Shown here: piece after piece, positions 34,201-44,380 of the stretch
Numbering within the stretch: position 1 is the first letter of the stretch
How the letters are laid out: each line of letters opens with the position of its first letter
Assembly: GCF_000149955.1 (NCBI RefSeq)
Contig: NC_030989.1
Coordinates: 3,171,839-3,235,838, forward strand
Source: Fusarium oxysporum f. sp. lycopersici 4287
Lineage: Eukaryota > Ascomycota > Sordariomycetes > Hypocreales > Nectriaceae
DNA length: 64,000 nt
Direction of reading: 5' to 3'
Notes under the pieces: model-generated
What the model was told of the DNA's origin: nothing
What the model saw: the letters and a program-made list of their open reading frames with translations, nothing else
The model's database searches: none
Program-made: the position numbers and the translations under genes

Positions 34201-34347
34201 GATGTTAGCATGGAAGCATAGAGAGTCAGATTTGAAATATTTGAAATATTTGAATAAATATTTCAAACAACAAATCCAGTCTTGAGAGTTATCAAATATC
34301 TCAAATATGACCCCGGATTTGATTTGTTTGATTTGAGGGCAGCGCTG
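31254..34347 (+). mobile_element. 3.1-kb hAT transposon
   Basis: The element is flanked by the 8-bp direct repeat CCCTAGAT (31246-31253 and 34348-34355). Terminal inverted repeats begin CAGCGC and read CAGCGCAGCCCCCAGATCAA on the left and CAGCGCTGCCCTCAAATCAA on the right. Subterminal regions are full of ATCAAAC and CAAATA words on both sides. It contains one transposase gene in plus orientation. The complete ends and target duplication show a discrete insertion. Confidence 0.93.
31652..34221 (+). pseudogene. hAT transposase, probably inactivated near its 3' end
   Basis: Exon 1 (31652-32019) and exon 2 (from 32074) join across a 54-nt intron that completes a BED zinc finger: WACRLCD, then DHLRKSH. 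The RNase H-like core follows (LGFDLWTSPNRHAVMAVTAH with the first catalytic Asp, then TVISDNASSND with the second). Next come GPVGKLHNVV and MNNDTRWNSTYLMI. The hATC dimerisation domain near the end is intact (DPIEWWMAHQGQFPM, LDILAIPAMATDCERSFS). Between LDRWYH (stop at 33770-33772) and the hATC frame (from about 33830), coding potential moves through all three frames. This fits two small indels rather than one clean intron, although a GT-AG intron from about 33738 could in principle bridge it. The long open frames show only recent damage. Confidence 0.8.
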
Positions 34348-34366
34348 CCCTAGATTGCACAGCCTC

Positions 34367-34714
34367 TTAAAGTCTCTTGTTAAACTCGAGCATACAAGGC
34401 TGGTATATCAGATCGGGATCACGATCCTCTAACATAGTTGTTGGCACCCCAGATACCTCATCGTTAACTAATGGCTTTTCCAAGCTTGCAGTAAGTCCAG
34501 TCTGGGTCGTTGAACTCCCGCTAAGCGAAAATTCAGTCCGATTGTTTTCGGGAAAAGAGCACAAGAGACCCACAATGTGTCAAATGACAGGTGATATCTG
34601 GGGTTTGTATTCGTAGCAGGGTAGTTTGCAGGGCTCTGGATAACCGCGACAGCGCTTAGCAAGCATAAAAGGACAGTAGAAATGAATAAGTAATAGATAT
34701 TGGGGGCGGGCACT
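34367..34714. other. Sequence between the hAT element and the decayed duplicate
   Basis: About 350 bp with no supported gene. It probably belongs to the same decayed block as the rhodopsin-like fragment but is too diverged for me to align. Confidence 0.35.
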
Positions 34715-35230
34715 GCGGCCATTGTTCCGCAAGATTTTTCTTTGTCTTTTTTTAGGTCTGAGTTCAAATGAGCTGGGAAGTATACCACGACTAGCCGATA
34801 TGGACATGAATTTTGTCCCAAGGATATGTATCACAGAAGAACATAGACTGAGATTTGCGCAGACTCACCAGGTGGCAGCGAAGAACAGATTATGGCACAC
34901 GGCAAGATTTGTGAACAATCGCTTTAAGTTCATGTGAGCCCAAAGATTGCCTTCATACTTCGCCTGACACTAAATAGGTTGACATGAACTATGATCTACG
35001 TTCAGTAAAGGGGTCGCAACCAACAGGATAGGAGAACCGCATTAAATAGATTATAAACATGCTAGTTATGAGAATTCAAATCCACCTACCCTTGGCAATA
35101 TATGTAGCACCTTGAATATCGACATTGGAACTTTTGTTGAGATAAGAGAATGAGACGCGATAACGTGGATTAATAATGCTCGCGGTCTGTCCCCGCTTAA
35201 TTAGCACGTAATCGGCATATTTAGCACGCA
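34715..35230 (+). pseudogene. Decayed copy of the 3' end of the rhodopsin-like gene and its flank
   Basis: The segment aligns with about 26505-27060. Shared words are TTGTTCCGCAAGAT, GGGAAGTATA, CCAAGGATATG, the ACTCACCA...GGCAG block, TAGGTTGACAT, GAACTTTTGTT and GCTTAATTAGCA, in the same order and orientation. Reading frames are broken here. After the last splice site this copy has TGAACTATG where the gene at 26.8 kb has an early TAA, so each copy preserves something the other lost. The differences include many C/T and G/A changes, as expected from repeat-induced mutation of duplicates. Confidence 0.75.
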
Positions 35231-35342
35231 AATCGCCAACTAATCAATGACGATTGCGGGGACCCCCAAGAATCTCAATCACCCAATTCTTTTCCTCTTA
35301 TCATCATTCATTTGAGGATATACAACATCTTCAAAACTTACA

Positions 35343-36770
35343 ATGACGACTCAAGCTGATCCTGAGAGTCTTGCGCGAAGTACTGAGCAGACGCCGCTGC
35401 TAGCGGACCAGCCATCGCCGGAGATAAATGAAGCCGATAATGAGCCGGAAGCCGAGCCGACTCCGGAGAAAAGGCCGAAGAGCTGGTATGCTTGGAGGAT
35501 ATTCTGGGCTGTGCTTGCGATAGTGGTATTGGCGGTTTTTATCAAAGGCTGGATCGATGCAGATGAGACTGAGGTGAGATTGCCGTCTCCATGAGAAATG
35601 CCTACTGACTTGTTTAGTTTGACCTCAAGAAAGCCCTCAAGCGGGCTCTTGGCGGAGGACTCAGTGGCGCGGCAGCCATGGTGCTGCAAGTCTTACTACT
35701 GATGGTAGGCTATTGTCTCGAAAGTATGAATATGGTTCGGCTGACAGCGTGCAAAGCCTCTGCGGACAATTATGAACTATCAGTATCGCCACGGCACGTC
35801 CTTTACAGTTGCCACGCGGACTCTTTACACCGAGGGCGGAATTCGAAGATACTACCAAGGCATCGCACCTGCGTTGTTCCAAGGTTTGTGCTACTATCCA
35901 CGGCCTTGGAATACTGGTATCTGACTTACATAGGCCCAATCGCAAGATTCGGAGATACGGCTGCCAACGCTGGTATTCTCGCCTTGCTCCAATCAAATCC
36001 TTACCTCAAGAATCTTCCATCACCTATTAAGACCATTTTTGCCTCTCTATGGTAAGTCGGAGCCCGCGTTCCTCTGCAGGAAGAAGCTTATTAGTTGCAA
36101 GTGCCGCTGCGTTCCGCATGATCCTCACTCCAATCGACACTTTGAAGACAACCCTCCAAGCTCAAGGTGCCCGTGGAACAGCCCTTTTGCGACGACGTAT
36201 CAAATCGAACGGAATTGGCAGCCTGTGGTGGGGGGCTTTCGCTACCGCTGCTGCTACTTTTGTCGGCCATTATCCTTGGTTCGCTACGGTAAGTCCAAAT
36301 TCAAATTTGAAAGACAAGAAATTGACATGTTGCAGTACAACTACTTGTCCGAGGTCATTACTGAGCCCCCCAGACATCCTCTGTTCTGGTGGTTGCTCCG
36401 TCTCGCCTTCATCGGCTTCTGCGCTTCAATCGTCTCCGATTCCATCTCCAACTCACTGAGAGTTGTCAAGACCTATCGACAAGTCAATGACACCAAGGTT
36501 TCGTATGGTAAGGCCACCTATATCACGAGCAGAAGCCAAAGTCAAGAACTGACATCATCATGTTTTAGCCGAAGCTGCACGCGCTGTGGTCATTCAAGAC
36601 GGGGTTATCGGCCTCCTCGGACGTGGACTCAAGACTCGCATTTTGGCCAACGGCCTACAGGGCATTCTGTTCTCTATTCTCTGGAAATTATTCCTCGATC
36701 TGTAAGTAACCCTTGAATCACGTTGTTGGCTGGCTACTAACACTCTGGTAGGTGGGAAAAGAAGACCTGA
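35343..36770 (+). CDS. Mitochondrial carrier family protein with extra N-terminal membrane segment
   Basis: I read eight exons: 35343-35573, 35618-35704, 35757-35883, 35934-36051, 36102-36288, 36336-36507, 36569-36701 and 36752-36770, giving 357 residues. The carrier repeats are visible as [20 protein letters not shown], then a [19 protein letters not shown] segment, then [17 protein letters not shown] with the PxD signature, then [15 protein letters not shown], and [12 protein letters not shown] followed by [15 protein letters not shown]. The PxDxxK motif is canonical only in repeat 2; repeats 1 and 3 are degenerate. The first 50 residues are acidic and are followed by a single hydrophobic helix ([18 protein letters not shown]) before the first repeat, which ordinary carriers lack. 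The substrate cannot be inferred. Several homologous fungal genes are annotated simply as mitochondrial carriers. Confidence 0.85.
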
Positions 36771-36939
36771 GTGTAACGGGCCAGACCGATATCAATAAAG
36801 GTTTCGGCTCATCTGTTAAGCAAATATATTTATGAAGGATACAACTCAATAGATTCCAAGATGGTTTTGCATGTTTTCTCATCATAGCAAGTCATATTGT
36901 AGCAACTCTGTCTCCGCATAGGTTTTAAGCAGCTAGACA

Positions 36940-38634
36940 CTAAATTATTGAAATTTCCTCCAACACCTCAAGCCCTGTCCGCATCCTGTGTCGTTCCCTT
37001 TCAAAGGGCGACTGGGGACTTTGGCCATCTATCGCAACGACCTCACTGATGAGTTTGTATCCTTTCTCAGTAGAACGGAGTACATAAGGACAGGATGTGC
37101 CCATGAGCAGCCAGATTTCATCGCCCAGTTCAGCTTCATTCCGGCATTGGGGGCGACCTCCACCTTCTAAGATGAAGCGCTTGCCCCCAAAACTCGGGAG
37201 CTCCTTGCAGAACGTTTCCAAGATACTGAGGCGCAGCGCCTTTACAAGTAGAACAGTGTTCTGGCCGCCATCAGTACTCCTACCAAATCTGATGGAACCA
37301 ATGGCATCTCGTCTGATCTGAGTGGTGATACTAGCGAGTGGAAAGTTCTCCGAGTGTCCAAAAACAGAGAGTGTTGAAACAGTCGAGGAAGTCCAATCAG
37401 GCACCCATGATGGTAATTGGCATGAGGGTGCCTTGGCAAGTTGAAGCGCGTGTAAAAGTATGCTGAGATCTCCCTCGAAAAGAATTACCTTGACTGCAGT
37501 ATCAATCAGTACGTGTGAGAGAGTATTAGACTTGGAATAATTGGGCGTGATGTTGTATCCCGGGTGAGCAAGTCCCAGTAGGGAAAAGATCTTATCTCGG
37601 GGGTCAGTGGCCTTGGAATGACGAGCATCCAGGACCAACTTCTTAAAATCCATATTGCACTCTATCGGACCATTTCCCAACAATGTCTTTTGAAGAAGTA
37701 AGAACCGAGCAACATGACAAGTCTCCAGAGTGCGATAGTGTCGGTTAGTGAGAGTTTTCATTTCTTTCTTGAGCTCGCTTCTCGATGGTGAAAGTTCGGG
37801 AAAAAGCTTCTCGGGGTGATGGGGGTTGGTGACTAGATCTGAATGACAGATGGCTTGGAGCCACGACAACTCGGAAAATTCGCGGGCTTCCTTGTGATAT
37901 AAGAAGACTGCAGTTTGGGAACAAGCAAACTCCTGACGAATCCAAGCCCGGCTCCACCATGGACATTCAAGTAGATCGTAAAAGGCATTCCAACCTTTGA
38001 CATACTCTACCATCGTAATAGTGTAGGAATATTCAGCAGCATACTGATATACATCTCGCTCCGAAAACCAAGAAAACGCGTTTGGGCAACGCTTGTCTTG
38101 TCGGTCTGTCGAGAGGCAAATAAACGTTCCATGAGAATTTAAATAGATGTCTCGCATGAATGCTACTTGGTGCGATCTTTCTGAATTACTGTGCTGATTG
38201 ATGCATATCTGGTCAATCCAAAGAATGCAGTCGTCCTCAGAATACTTGGTAGTGCTCCAATATGCCAGTGTCTCTTGAAGGGCACAGTCTAGATTGGCAA
38301 AGACATTGAACTCGAGCCCTTGTAAGATCATAGGTCTGGTGTTTTTGGCGCTACCTGCGCAGTAGGATATTGTGTGATATTTGCCGCTAATGTCTGCGAG
38401 CTTCTGTGGTGGGAGAAGATTGCCGTGGATCAAATCACTTCCAGGTTTCTTGAATACGTGGACCAATCTGATCTCGTGCTCCAGATAATTGAGATCATGA
38501 TAAGAATATTTCGTCAAGAAATGCTCATTTGTCGGAGTTGCGAATATTTCTTGTGAAGGAGGCAAGTCTTTGGTACTTGTATCCTTCGAGACCTCGTTTT
38601 TTGGAAGCTCCTTACTTGTTCCCAGGTTCGACAT
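36940..38634 (-). CDS. HET-domain protein
   Basis: This single-exon gene gives 564 residues from the ATG at 38634 (MSNLGTSKELPKNEVSKDT). The frame is open further 5' but that part looks untranslated. The HET domain (PF06985) follows a short N-terminal region: YHTISYCAGSAKN at the position of the usual LSYxWG motif, DCALQETLAYWS, then DCILWIDQICINQHSNSERS and VAFMRDIYLNSHGTFICLS. The C-terminal half (from about residue 330) contains the family-typical DPRDKIFSLLGLAHP and LPSWVPDWTS. The protein is predicted to act in nonself recognition and programmed cell death. It lies 470 bp from the divergent protease-like/membrane protein pair at 39.2-43 kb, which may be functionally linked. The frame is intact, unlike the HET gene at 16.5 kb. 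Confidence 0.9.
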   Translation of the reverse strand: MSNLGTSKELPKNEVSKDTSTKDLPPSQEIFATPTNEHFLTKYSYHDLNYLEHEIRLVHVFKKPGSDLIHGNLLPPQKLADISGKYHTISYCAGSAKNTRPMILQGLEFNVFANLDCALQETLAYWSTTKYSEDDCILWIDQICINQHSNSERSHQVAFMRDIYLNSHGTFICLSTDRQDKRCPNAFSWFSERDVYQYAAEYSYTITMVEYVKGWNAFYDLLECPWWSRAWIRQEFACSQTAVFLYHKEAREFSELSWLQAICHSDLVTNPHHPEKLFPELSPSRSELKKEMKTLTNRHYRTLETCHVARFLLLQKTLLGNGPIECNMDFKKLVLDARHSKATDPRDKIFSLLGLAHPGYNITPNYSKSNTLSHVLIDTAVKVILFEGDLSILLHALQLAKAPSCQLPSWVPDWTSSTVSTLSVFGHSENFPLASITTQIRRDAIGSIRFGRSTDGGQNTVLLVKALRLSILETFCKELPSFGGKRFILEGGGRPQCRNEAELGDEIWLLMGTSCPYVLRSTEKGYKLISEVVAIDGQSPQSPFERERHRMRTGLEVLEEISII

Positions 38635-38745
38635 GGTTGCTATCGAGTTCTGATAGAGAAGAAGAAAGTTGAATGAGCCGTTGTGGTGGTTAAGTGATGG
38701 TATTGAGCAAGAAATGAGGCTGTGGGGGGGCAGTGCCGCCACCAA

Positions 38746-39213
38746 AGAATACGCCTTTGCTGAAAGCTACAGGTAATTCTTCAACTCGAATAAGCACTGG
38801 AGTATGACGACCAGGGAAAAGTGGGAAAAGGTTGCCGCGCTTGATTACTACAGGATGGCTGAGTTATGAACGCTTTGTTCCACTTTCCAATAGCCATCTC
38901 AAAGATGAGGGTCTGCTGATTGGGCATCAAAGTGCTGTCAGCCGTAGTACTTAGGCAGTAATCGAGCAGCGTCGTTGTTTGTCATTTCAGGCACGGAGTG
39001 CAAATAAACCTAGAATACTATATATTTTAAATGCAATCAATTAAGAGTGTATACTACAATCAATAGATAATGTCAATCCCCAAAGCTAGATCTCTATTTC
39101 GTAATCGAGATCTTGTGACAGTTGACTGCAAAGCCAACCAACAAGTGTTAGCTTTGACTTTGAGTTCGATTTCCAGTTATTCCCTATGTGCCTTCAAGAC
39201 GCAATCCAGTTCA
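38746..39213. other. Intergenic region between the HET gene and the protease-like gene
   Basis: Upstream flank of the HET gene and 3' flank of the protease-like gene. I see no gene or repeat. Confidence 0.4.
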
Positions 39214-41392
39214 TCAAAGGCTGAAATATATCTGGCCACTAGGTATAAACTGGCCAAACACGGAACCACATCCCATAAGAGCCGAGTCGGCACGAGAGGT
39301 ATCTGGAAACCGTAACAGGCTTGCTGAAGGTTGTGTCTCTGATATCTCGGACTCAAGGTCCATTATAGTGGTGAAATTGAACTTCGTCCCGCTGATGACC
39401 TTGGCAGAGATTCGAGCAATGACATTATCATCAGGTGACCACATTTCCATACGTGTATCTGACAGACTTTGGTTCTGTGGCATTGGCAAGAACTCAGATG
39501 ATCCGGTATCGGATGACCCGCTATAAGTAAGGCTTCCTGGGTTATTGCCAAGAGAGTTAGCCATATGCGGCCGCCTGTGGCTAGGAGCTGTGGGTGTTGG
39601 ACTACAGGCCATGAGTTGGGAAGCGGTCGGAAGCTCTTCAGGAGCCGCTATGGAATCCTCCGTCGCCCAATTGGATTTCACTGCCGATGATGAGATATGC
39701 TCCTCCTTATTGACTTCCCTTAGGCCCACTTCGTGCCCAAGATCATTGAATACTAATGCTTGACTTTCATCTTTCAGGTCAAGTTTAGGAGACCCTAGTG
39801 TGACGAGTCTTACATCTCGAGAATACTGTATAATGTCGGAGAACAGAGTCTGCGCGGTTATCATAAGTGCATATGGCTCTCGTTCGAACACCGCTATGAT
39901 TGAGCCGCATAGCCTACCCGAGTCTCGTAGGACAACCCAAGAACCGGATGTGCCACGACCTGAAATATATGGCCAGTGATTAGCTTACTATCCTTCCAAG
40001 ACTTCACTCCAAGGGTCACTCACCCAAAGGTGCATTCAGACGAATTTTACGTGTCCATATGGTCGTGCTCCCAACAGAAAAAGGCAATTTCGCTGGTTGC
40101 AGAAAACCTGCTGAGCCTTCGATTCCATTACCCAGCAAGACGAGTATTTCGTGCTCGTTCGCCGCCAACCAAGAGTCAGGACACATATTCGATACATTCT
40201 TTCGTCCATTAAAATTGTAAATGTTGTCGTTGTGGCCTAAAGGAACACCAAACTCCTTTCGAGATACAAGAGCAAAGTCGGCAGGTATCGGGCCAGTTGA
40301 AATATTGACGAGTTTCAAATACGGTGCTTCGGGCGAAAGGGGGACCTCGGCTTGTTGTATAAAATTGATCATCCCTGATAGGGTTACTGGAACCCAACTG
40401 CCGACCTTTTCAAGACCGATATAGCCGAGATCAGAAATGGGGTCTGGACTTTTGGTATCGTTCTCCACGAGCTCGCACTCATCGCTACTTGCTTTTCCGT
40501 CATCATCCTCTGAACAAGAGTTCGAATCAGAGCTTTTAGGAGTGCTTTGTAGATCGTTCCCGTCCATCGGGGTCACCTCGTCCGTGTTTTGCAAGAAGTA
40601 AAGGAGCATAGTGTGTCCAGAGGTCACCCCAGCCGCGAGTGAGGCATTGATGACCAGTACGCCTCCGATGCGGGATACTTCCTGATATACTATTCGCCCA
40701 TCTTTAACAATGGTAGTTAAACAGACCTCACCACATTCGTAAGGCATACTGACGGTCCACCAGGTAACATGAGTATGTAAACTTGCGCCATTTGATAACT
40801 CGATGCCCTTTGTCAAGCTCAAACGTTCTAACGGCACAGAAGCTGGGCCGTTTGCTGACCTTAAGCCACCTTCAGCGAAGGTTAATGCATACTGGACCGA
40901 ATCAAGTCCGAGTTTCCGAACTTCCTTTTGAAGCCTTTTCCAAACAGTACTGCTTCGAATGGCTTCATCGGTACTCCTTATCCAAATGCTTGGTTTTATG
41001 ATAATTCGCTGCTCGTTGGGCAGGTGAACACCAGCAAGTCGTAGCTCGACGGTCCATGGTGTTGTTGCAAGTGACTTTCTCCATATGTTATTCCATATTC
41101 TGTTGAACTCCGGTGCAAGCTTCTCCCACGTTTCTGAGGCTTGTTCGAATAGGTGTTTGTATTGAGATTGCTCGGGCCAATGATGATTGGAGTACCAGAC
41201 GTTCTTGGCTGAACAACAGATGCCCCTGGCCGTAGTTGGAAGTGAAAAGCGGGATTTATCAAATTCCAGTTCTAGAAAGCAGGGTTGCACCAAAAGACGG
41301 CCTGGTAGTTGGCATGTTGTTATCTGTGACGGACTTGTTGGTGGTGTAGTGAATAATTCGGTCTCGGATGAAGTGGATGTCATTCTTAGCAT
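39214..41392 (-). CDS. Large fungal protein with a degenerate serine-protease-like motif
   Basis: Two exons, 40024-41392 and 39214-39959, join in phase and give 704 residues from the ATG at 41392 (MLRMTSTSS). I do not recognise a named family for the N-terminal 430 residues. They contain a beta-rich region (TVELRLAGVHLPNEQRIIIK, TTIVKDGRIVYQEVSRIGGV) and an acidic linker. Just after the splice is GRGTSGSWVVLRDSGRLCGS followed by IIAVFEREPYALMI. This resembles the Gly-x-Ser-Gly nucleophile loop of chymotrypsin-fold proteases. The same motif (RGDSGSWVV) is common in uncharacterised ascomycete proteins near HET and NLR-like genes; that is from memory. A histidine and aspartate to complete a triad are not obvious. 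The gene is divergent from a membrane-anchored protein and next to a HET gene. Confidence 0.7.
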
Positions 41393-41921
41393 AGCACGGA
41401 GACATTTTGTGTTTTTTTTTGTCGACAAAGCCTGTGATGCAAGGAAGGTTGGAAGAAGGCAAATCGAGTGTGATCGAGTGTGAACAATAATCCGAGCGGG
41501 GGATGGGGATTCTCAGCCGCAGCAAGGATGACCAGAGAGCCTAGCAAGACAACACCACCCTGTTATTGGTTGAACCCCCGGTTCATCATGCAAGCCACGG
41601 CCACGCTGGAATTCGCAGAGCACAAAAGAGTGGCCGAAACCAGTTTTGCCTGCATAAAGTGGCATGTGGCTTGTCAAGGCAGACTGGCTGGATACGGCGA
41701 TGAGAGGAAGCCCAAGGCCTAGAAACAGCGGTTCGCGTCTCAGTTGTCTGTTGCAGTATTGTCTAGGGCCATTATCTCTCTCGTCATCTTTCATTTTTGA
41801 ATCGATTCTGCATAGTAATTCACGTTCAATCGCATTCGTTACCTTTATAGCTTGCGAAAGCTTTGGCCGAATAGGGCGATGCTGGCCAGCGGCACTGACC
41901 TCACAACACAACTTGGACAAA

Positions 41922-42986
41922 ATGGCTTTACGGCAGCTGAAAAGCGACGGGAAATATGGAATTCTCAATAAAATATGGCCACGCATGACTCGAAGCGACT
42001 TTGATACCTATATGGATCAATACGACAGATACTTCTTATTCTTGGAAGAGCAAATGGAGTTAATTGAACGGAAGTCAATTCTTTACTCGACGAAATCCAT
42101 CAAAGAACTTGCATCAATTATCGATCGAATTCGGCAATATCCTCATAAACCAAAGTCCGAGGTGTTCGAAAACTCATCAGAAGAAACTATGAGATCAGCC
42201 GATATGGCCATAAGGATCTGGCTAATGATCCACATTCAACATTCATCATCTGGATCAACAGGTTCTTGGTGGTGGCCGAAAACCATGCCATTGAATCTAC
42301 TGCTGCAAAATTGGTCTACGCCGAGCAAAAAGCAAGATCGCAAAAGTCGACAGATTTCCCAAAGCTTTTCTATTGCGAACCTAGCTCACTACTACGGTTT
42401 CCAAGTAAAATGGACAAGTGATCTGGCCCAGCATCTGAGCATCGACTGGGAGTATAAACAAATTACAATCTTTGAGCACGTTATTTGCTTGCGAAATCAC
42501 CTTGCATACCCCGACGACTGTCCACTCCCGAAGAGATTCGTGGGAGAGGCAATTGATACGATCAAACTGCTTTTTCCAGACGACAAGGACACGCAAGCAT
42601 TCTTATCGAGAGATGGAAGAAAGTTCCTCAAGATTCCCTTTGGGCGTGAGCGTTCATTATCACTTGGAGACTTCTCATATTGGGAAACAGAAATCTCACA
42701 GCTATTGGACGTCTGGGAGCAAGGCCCCAGCGGTTGGTCTCAGCTACGACTGCGGCCTGACCGCAGTAACTTCTTGGAGTACTCTACGTTCTGGGCTGCA
42801 GCAGTTGTTTTGCTGCTCACTGTTATTAGCATTGTATTTGGCGTGGCTGGCTTGGTGCTCGCTAAGAGAGCCTTGGATGTCAGCGTCAAGTCGCTTGATG
42901 TGTCGGTCAAGTCATATGAGTTATCTCTGGCTATTGCATGCGCTGAGGCGAATGCGACGGAGACCTTGCCAGCTTTTTGTAAATAG
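41922..42986 (+). CDS. Uncharacterised protein with C-terminal membrane anchor
   Basis: This single exon gives 354 residues from the ATG at 41922 (MALRQLKSDGKYGILNKIWP). Most of it is helical and soluble, with SADMAIRIWLMIHIQ, a Trp/Pro-rich NWSTPSKKQD region, then QSFSIANLAHYYGFQVKWTS and ITIFEHVICLRNHLAYPDD. Near the end a hydrophobic helix (FWAAAVVLLLTVISIVFGVA) is followed by an amphipathic repeat (RALDVSVKSLDVSVKSYELS) and a short tail ending PAFCK. This end, a membrane helix plus an LDVS/SYELA-like repeat, recurs in many ascomycete hypothetical proteins. The conserved core has no function known to me. The gene shares a 530-bp divergent promoter with the protease-like gene, which suggests co-expression. 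Confidence 0.72.
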   Translation: MALRQLKSDGKYGILNKIWPRMTRSDFDTYMDQYDRYFLFLEEQMELIERKSILYSTKSIKELASIIDRIRQYPHKPKSEVFENSSEETMRSADMAIRIWLMIHIQHSSSGSTGSWWWPKTMPLNLLLQNWSTPSKKQDRKSRQISQSFSIANLAHYYGFQVKWTSDLAQHLSIDWEYKQITIFEHVICLRNHLAYPDDCPLPKRFVGEAIDTIKLLFPDDKDTQAFLSRDGRKFLKIPFGRERSLSLGDFSYWETEISQLLDVWEQGPSGWSQLRLRPDRSNFLEYSTFWAAAVVLLLTVISIVFGVAGLVLAKRALDVSVKSLDVSVKSYELSLAIACAEANATETLPAFCK

Positions 42987-43156
42987 CGTCATGGGCATAT
43001 ATTTAGTGATTATAATTACTTCAACATGGACTGGGTAGACAGGACTCTCACTATAGGCTGAGCCTGTGAGTCTATCATCAGTATTGTATAATCGTTCAAT
43101 TCGCAGGCCGTTCCTGTAGCGCATGTTTGATCTATGTGGAAACTGGTATAACACTT

Positions 43157-44005
43157 CTACTCAAGATGTCTCTTGAACCAAGACACTGCCTGGTTGAACG
43201 CTTGCTCCTTGGCAAACAATTGCCTCTTATCTTTCATGTCTCCCTTGACAGCGAAGCCATGGTGAACTCCAGAGAACAGATTGATCTGGAAGTCCTGCTT
43301 TGACTGGGACAGGATGCCTTCACTCTCATGGCGTTTCTCTACTGTGAAAAGATCATCGAGCTCTGCAGCTGCGATGGACAGAGGGCCAGTGATGGCAGAC
43401 AGCTCCTCTGGCTCGACGAATGATGGATGGGCGATGAATCCAACTTTGATACCATCCTTGTAGTGACGAATGAGGTGCTATGAGTTGTTAGCTGTCTGGA
43501 AATCTTCACGCTTGCGTATGTAACGAACTTTGGCTCCTAAGCAGTATCCAACGGCAGCGATCTGGGTAATGCCAATGCTCTTTAGGTATTCAATACCAGA
43601 CACGACGATGGGATCCACAGCTTCCGCCGTGTGGGGATTCTTTCCATCAGAGCCCTCACCAAGCCACTTCATAATGTCGAATCCCTCTGGCATCTCCAAA
43701 GGCACTGGATCCCCATTAAAGGTGTCAATAACAAGGCATGTATAGCCCTCAGCAGCGAAAGCATCAGCCATAAGTTTGCTGTTTTGCCAAATACCAAAGA
43801 TGTCTGGGAGGTAAAGAACAGCCTGCTTGGACTCCTTGGAGGACTTTGCTAGATATCCGGTGACATTGCCGACTTTGACAATATCTCCCTTAGGAGTTCC
43901 CCTAAAACGTCTTAGTTGATAACTTCACCAAGTGGAATTATTGAGAGTGACTTACTCATGGAGATTGGCGATAGTGCAGCACGCAGCAGGAGGATGAGAA
44001 GCCAT
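43157..44005 (-). CDS. Dienelactone hydrolase family protein
   Basis: I read three exons, 43956-44005, 43529-43901 and 43157-43477, giving 247 residues, the standard length for PF01738 single-domain enzymes. The alpha/beta hydrolase nucleophile elbow is the cysteine type typical of dienelactone hydrolase (AAVGYCLGAK). The catalytic Asp is in AAELDDLFTVE and the His in FSGVHHGFAV. The enzyme would hydrolyse a lactone or ester bond, classically dienelactone in aromatic ring breakdown, but fungal members have varied substrates. No signal peptide is present, so it is cytosolic. The splice after GAK uses a GTTCGT donor and leaves a slightly short beta-strand; a longer exon reaches a stop. It is divergent from the short-chain dehydrogenase gene at 44381. 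Confidence 0.88.
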
Positions 44006-44380
44006 TTTCGATATCGTTTCAGCTGATGGAGTCACGTCGTTGAGGATCACAATTACCACGATAAGATATGGAACACTACCGCATGCATAAATACGATAAT
44101 TTCCCCAATTCTAATCAGTTACTTGACAACAACTAGTCTCATGATCAAGTTAGTTCGGCTTGGACCTTGACTATAAACGGAATGGTCCGTGATCCGTTCC
44201 GAAGGCCGGAAGGTGGGTCAATGGCATTCCGGGGTCGGCAATTGTTCAGCAGATGATAAGTAAAGAGCCGATAAGATGATGTGGCCACATCATTTATAAG
44301 AAATACTGTCATCAAATACATTCTAGACCAAGTAACTGATTATCATATTCTTCAATTCGCATTATACCCACTCAATCAAT

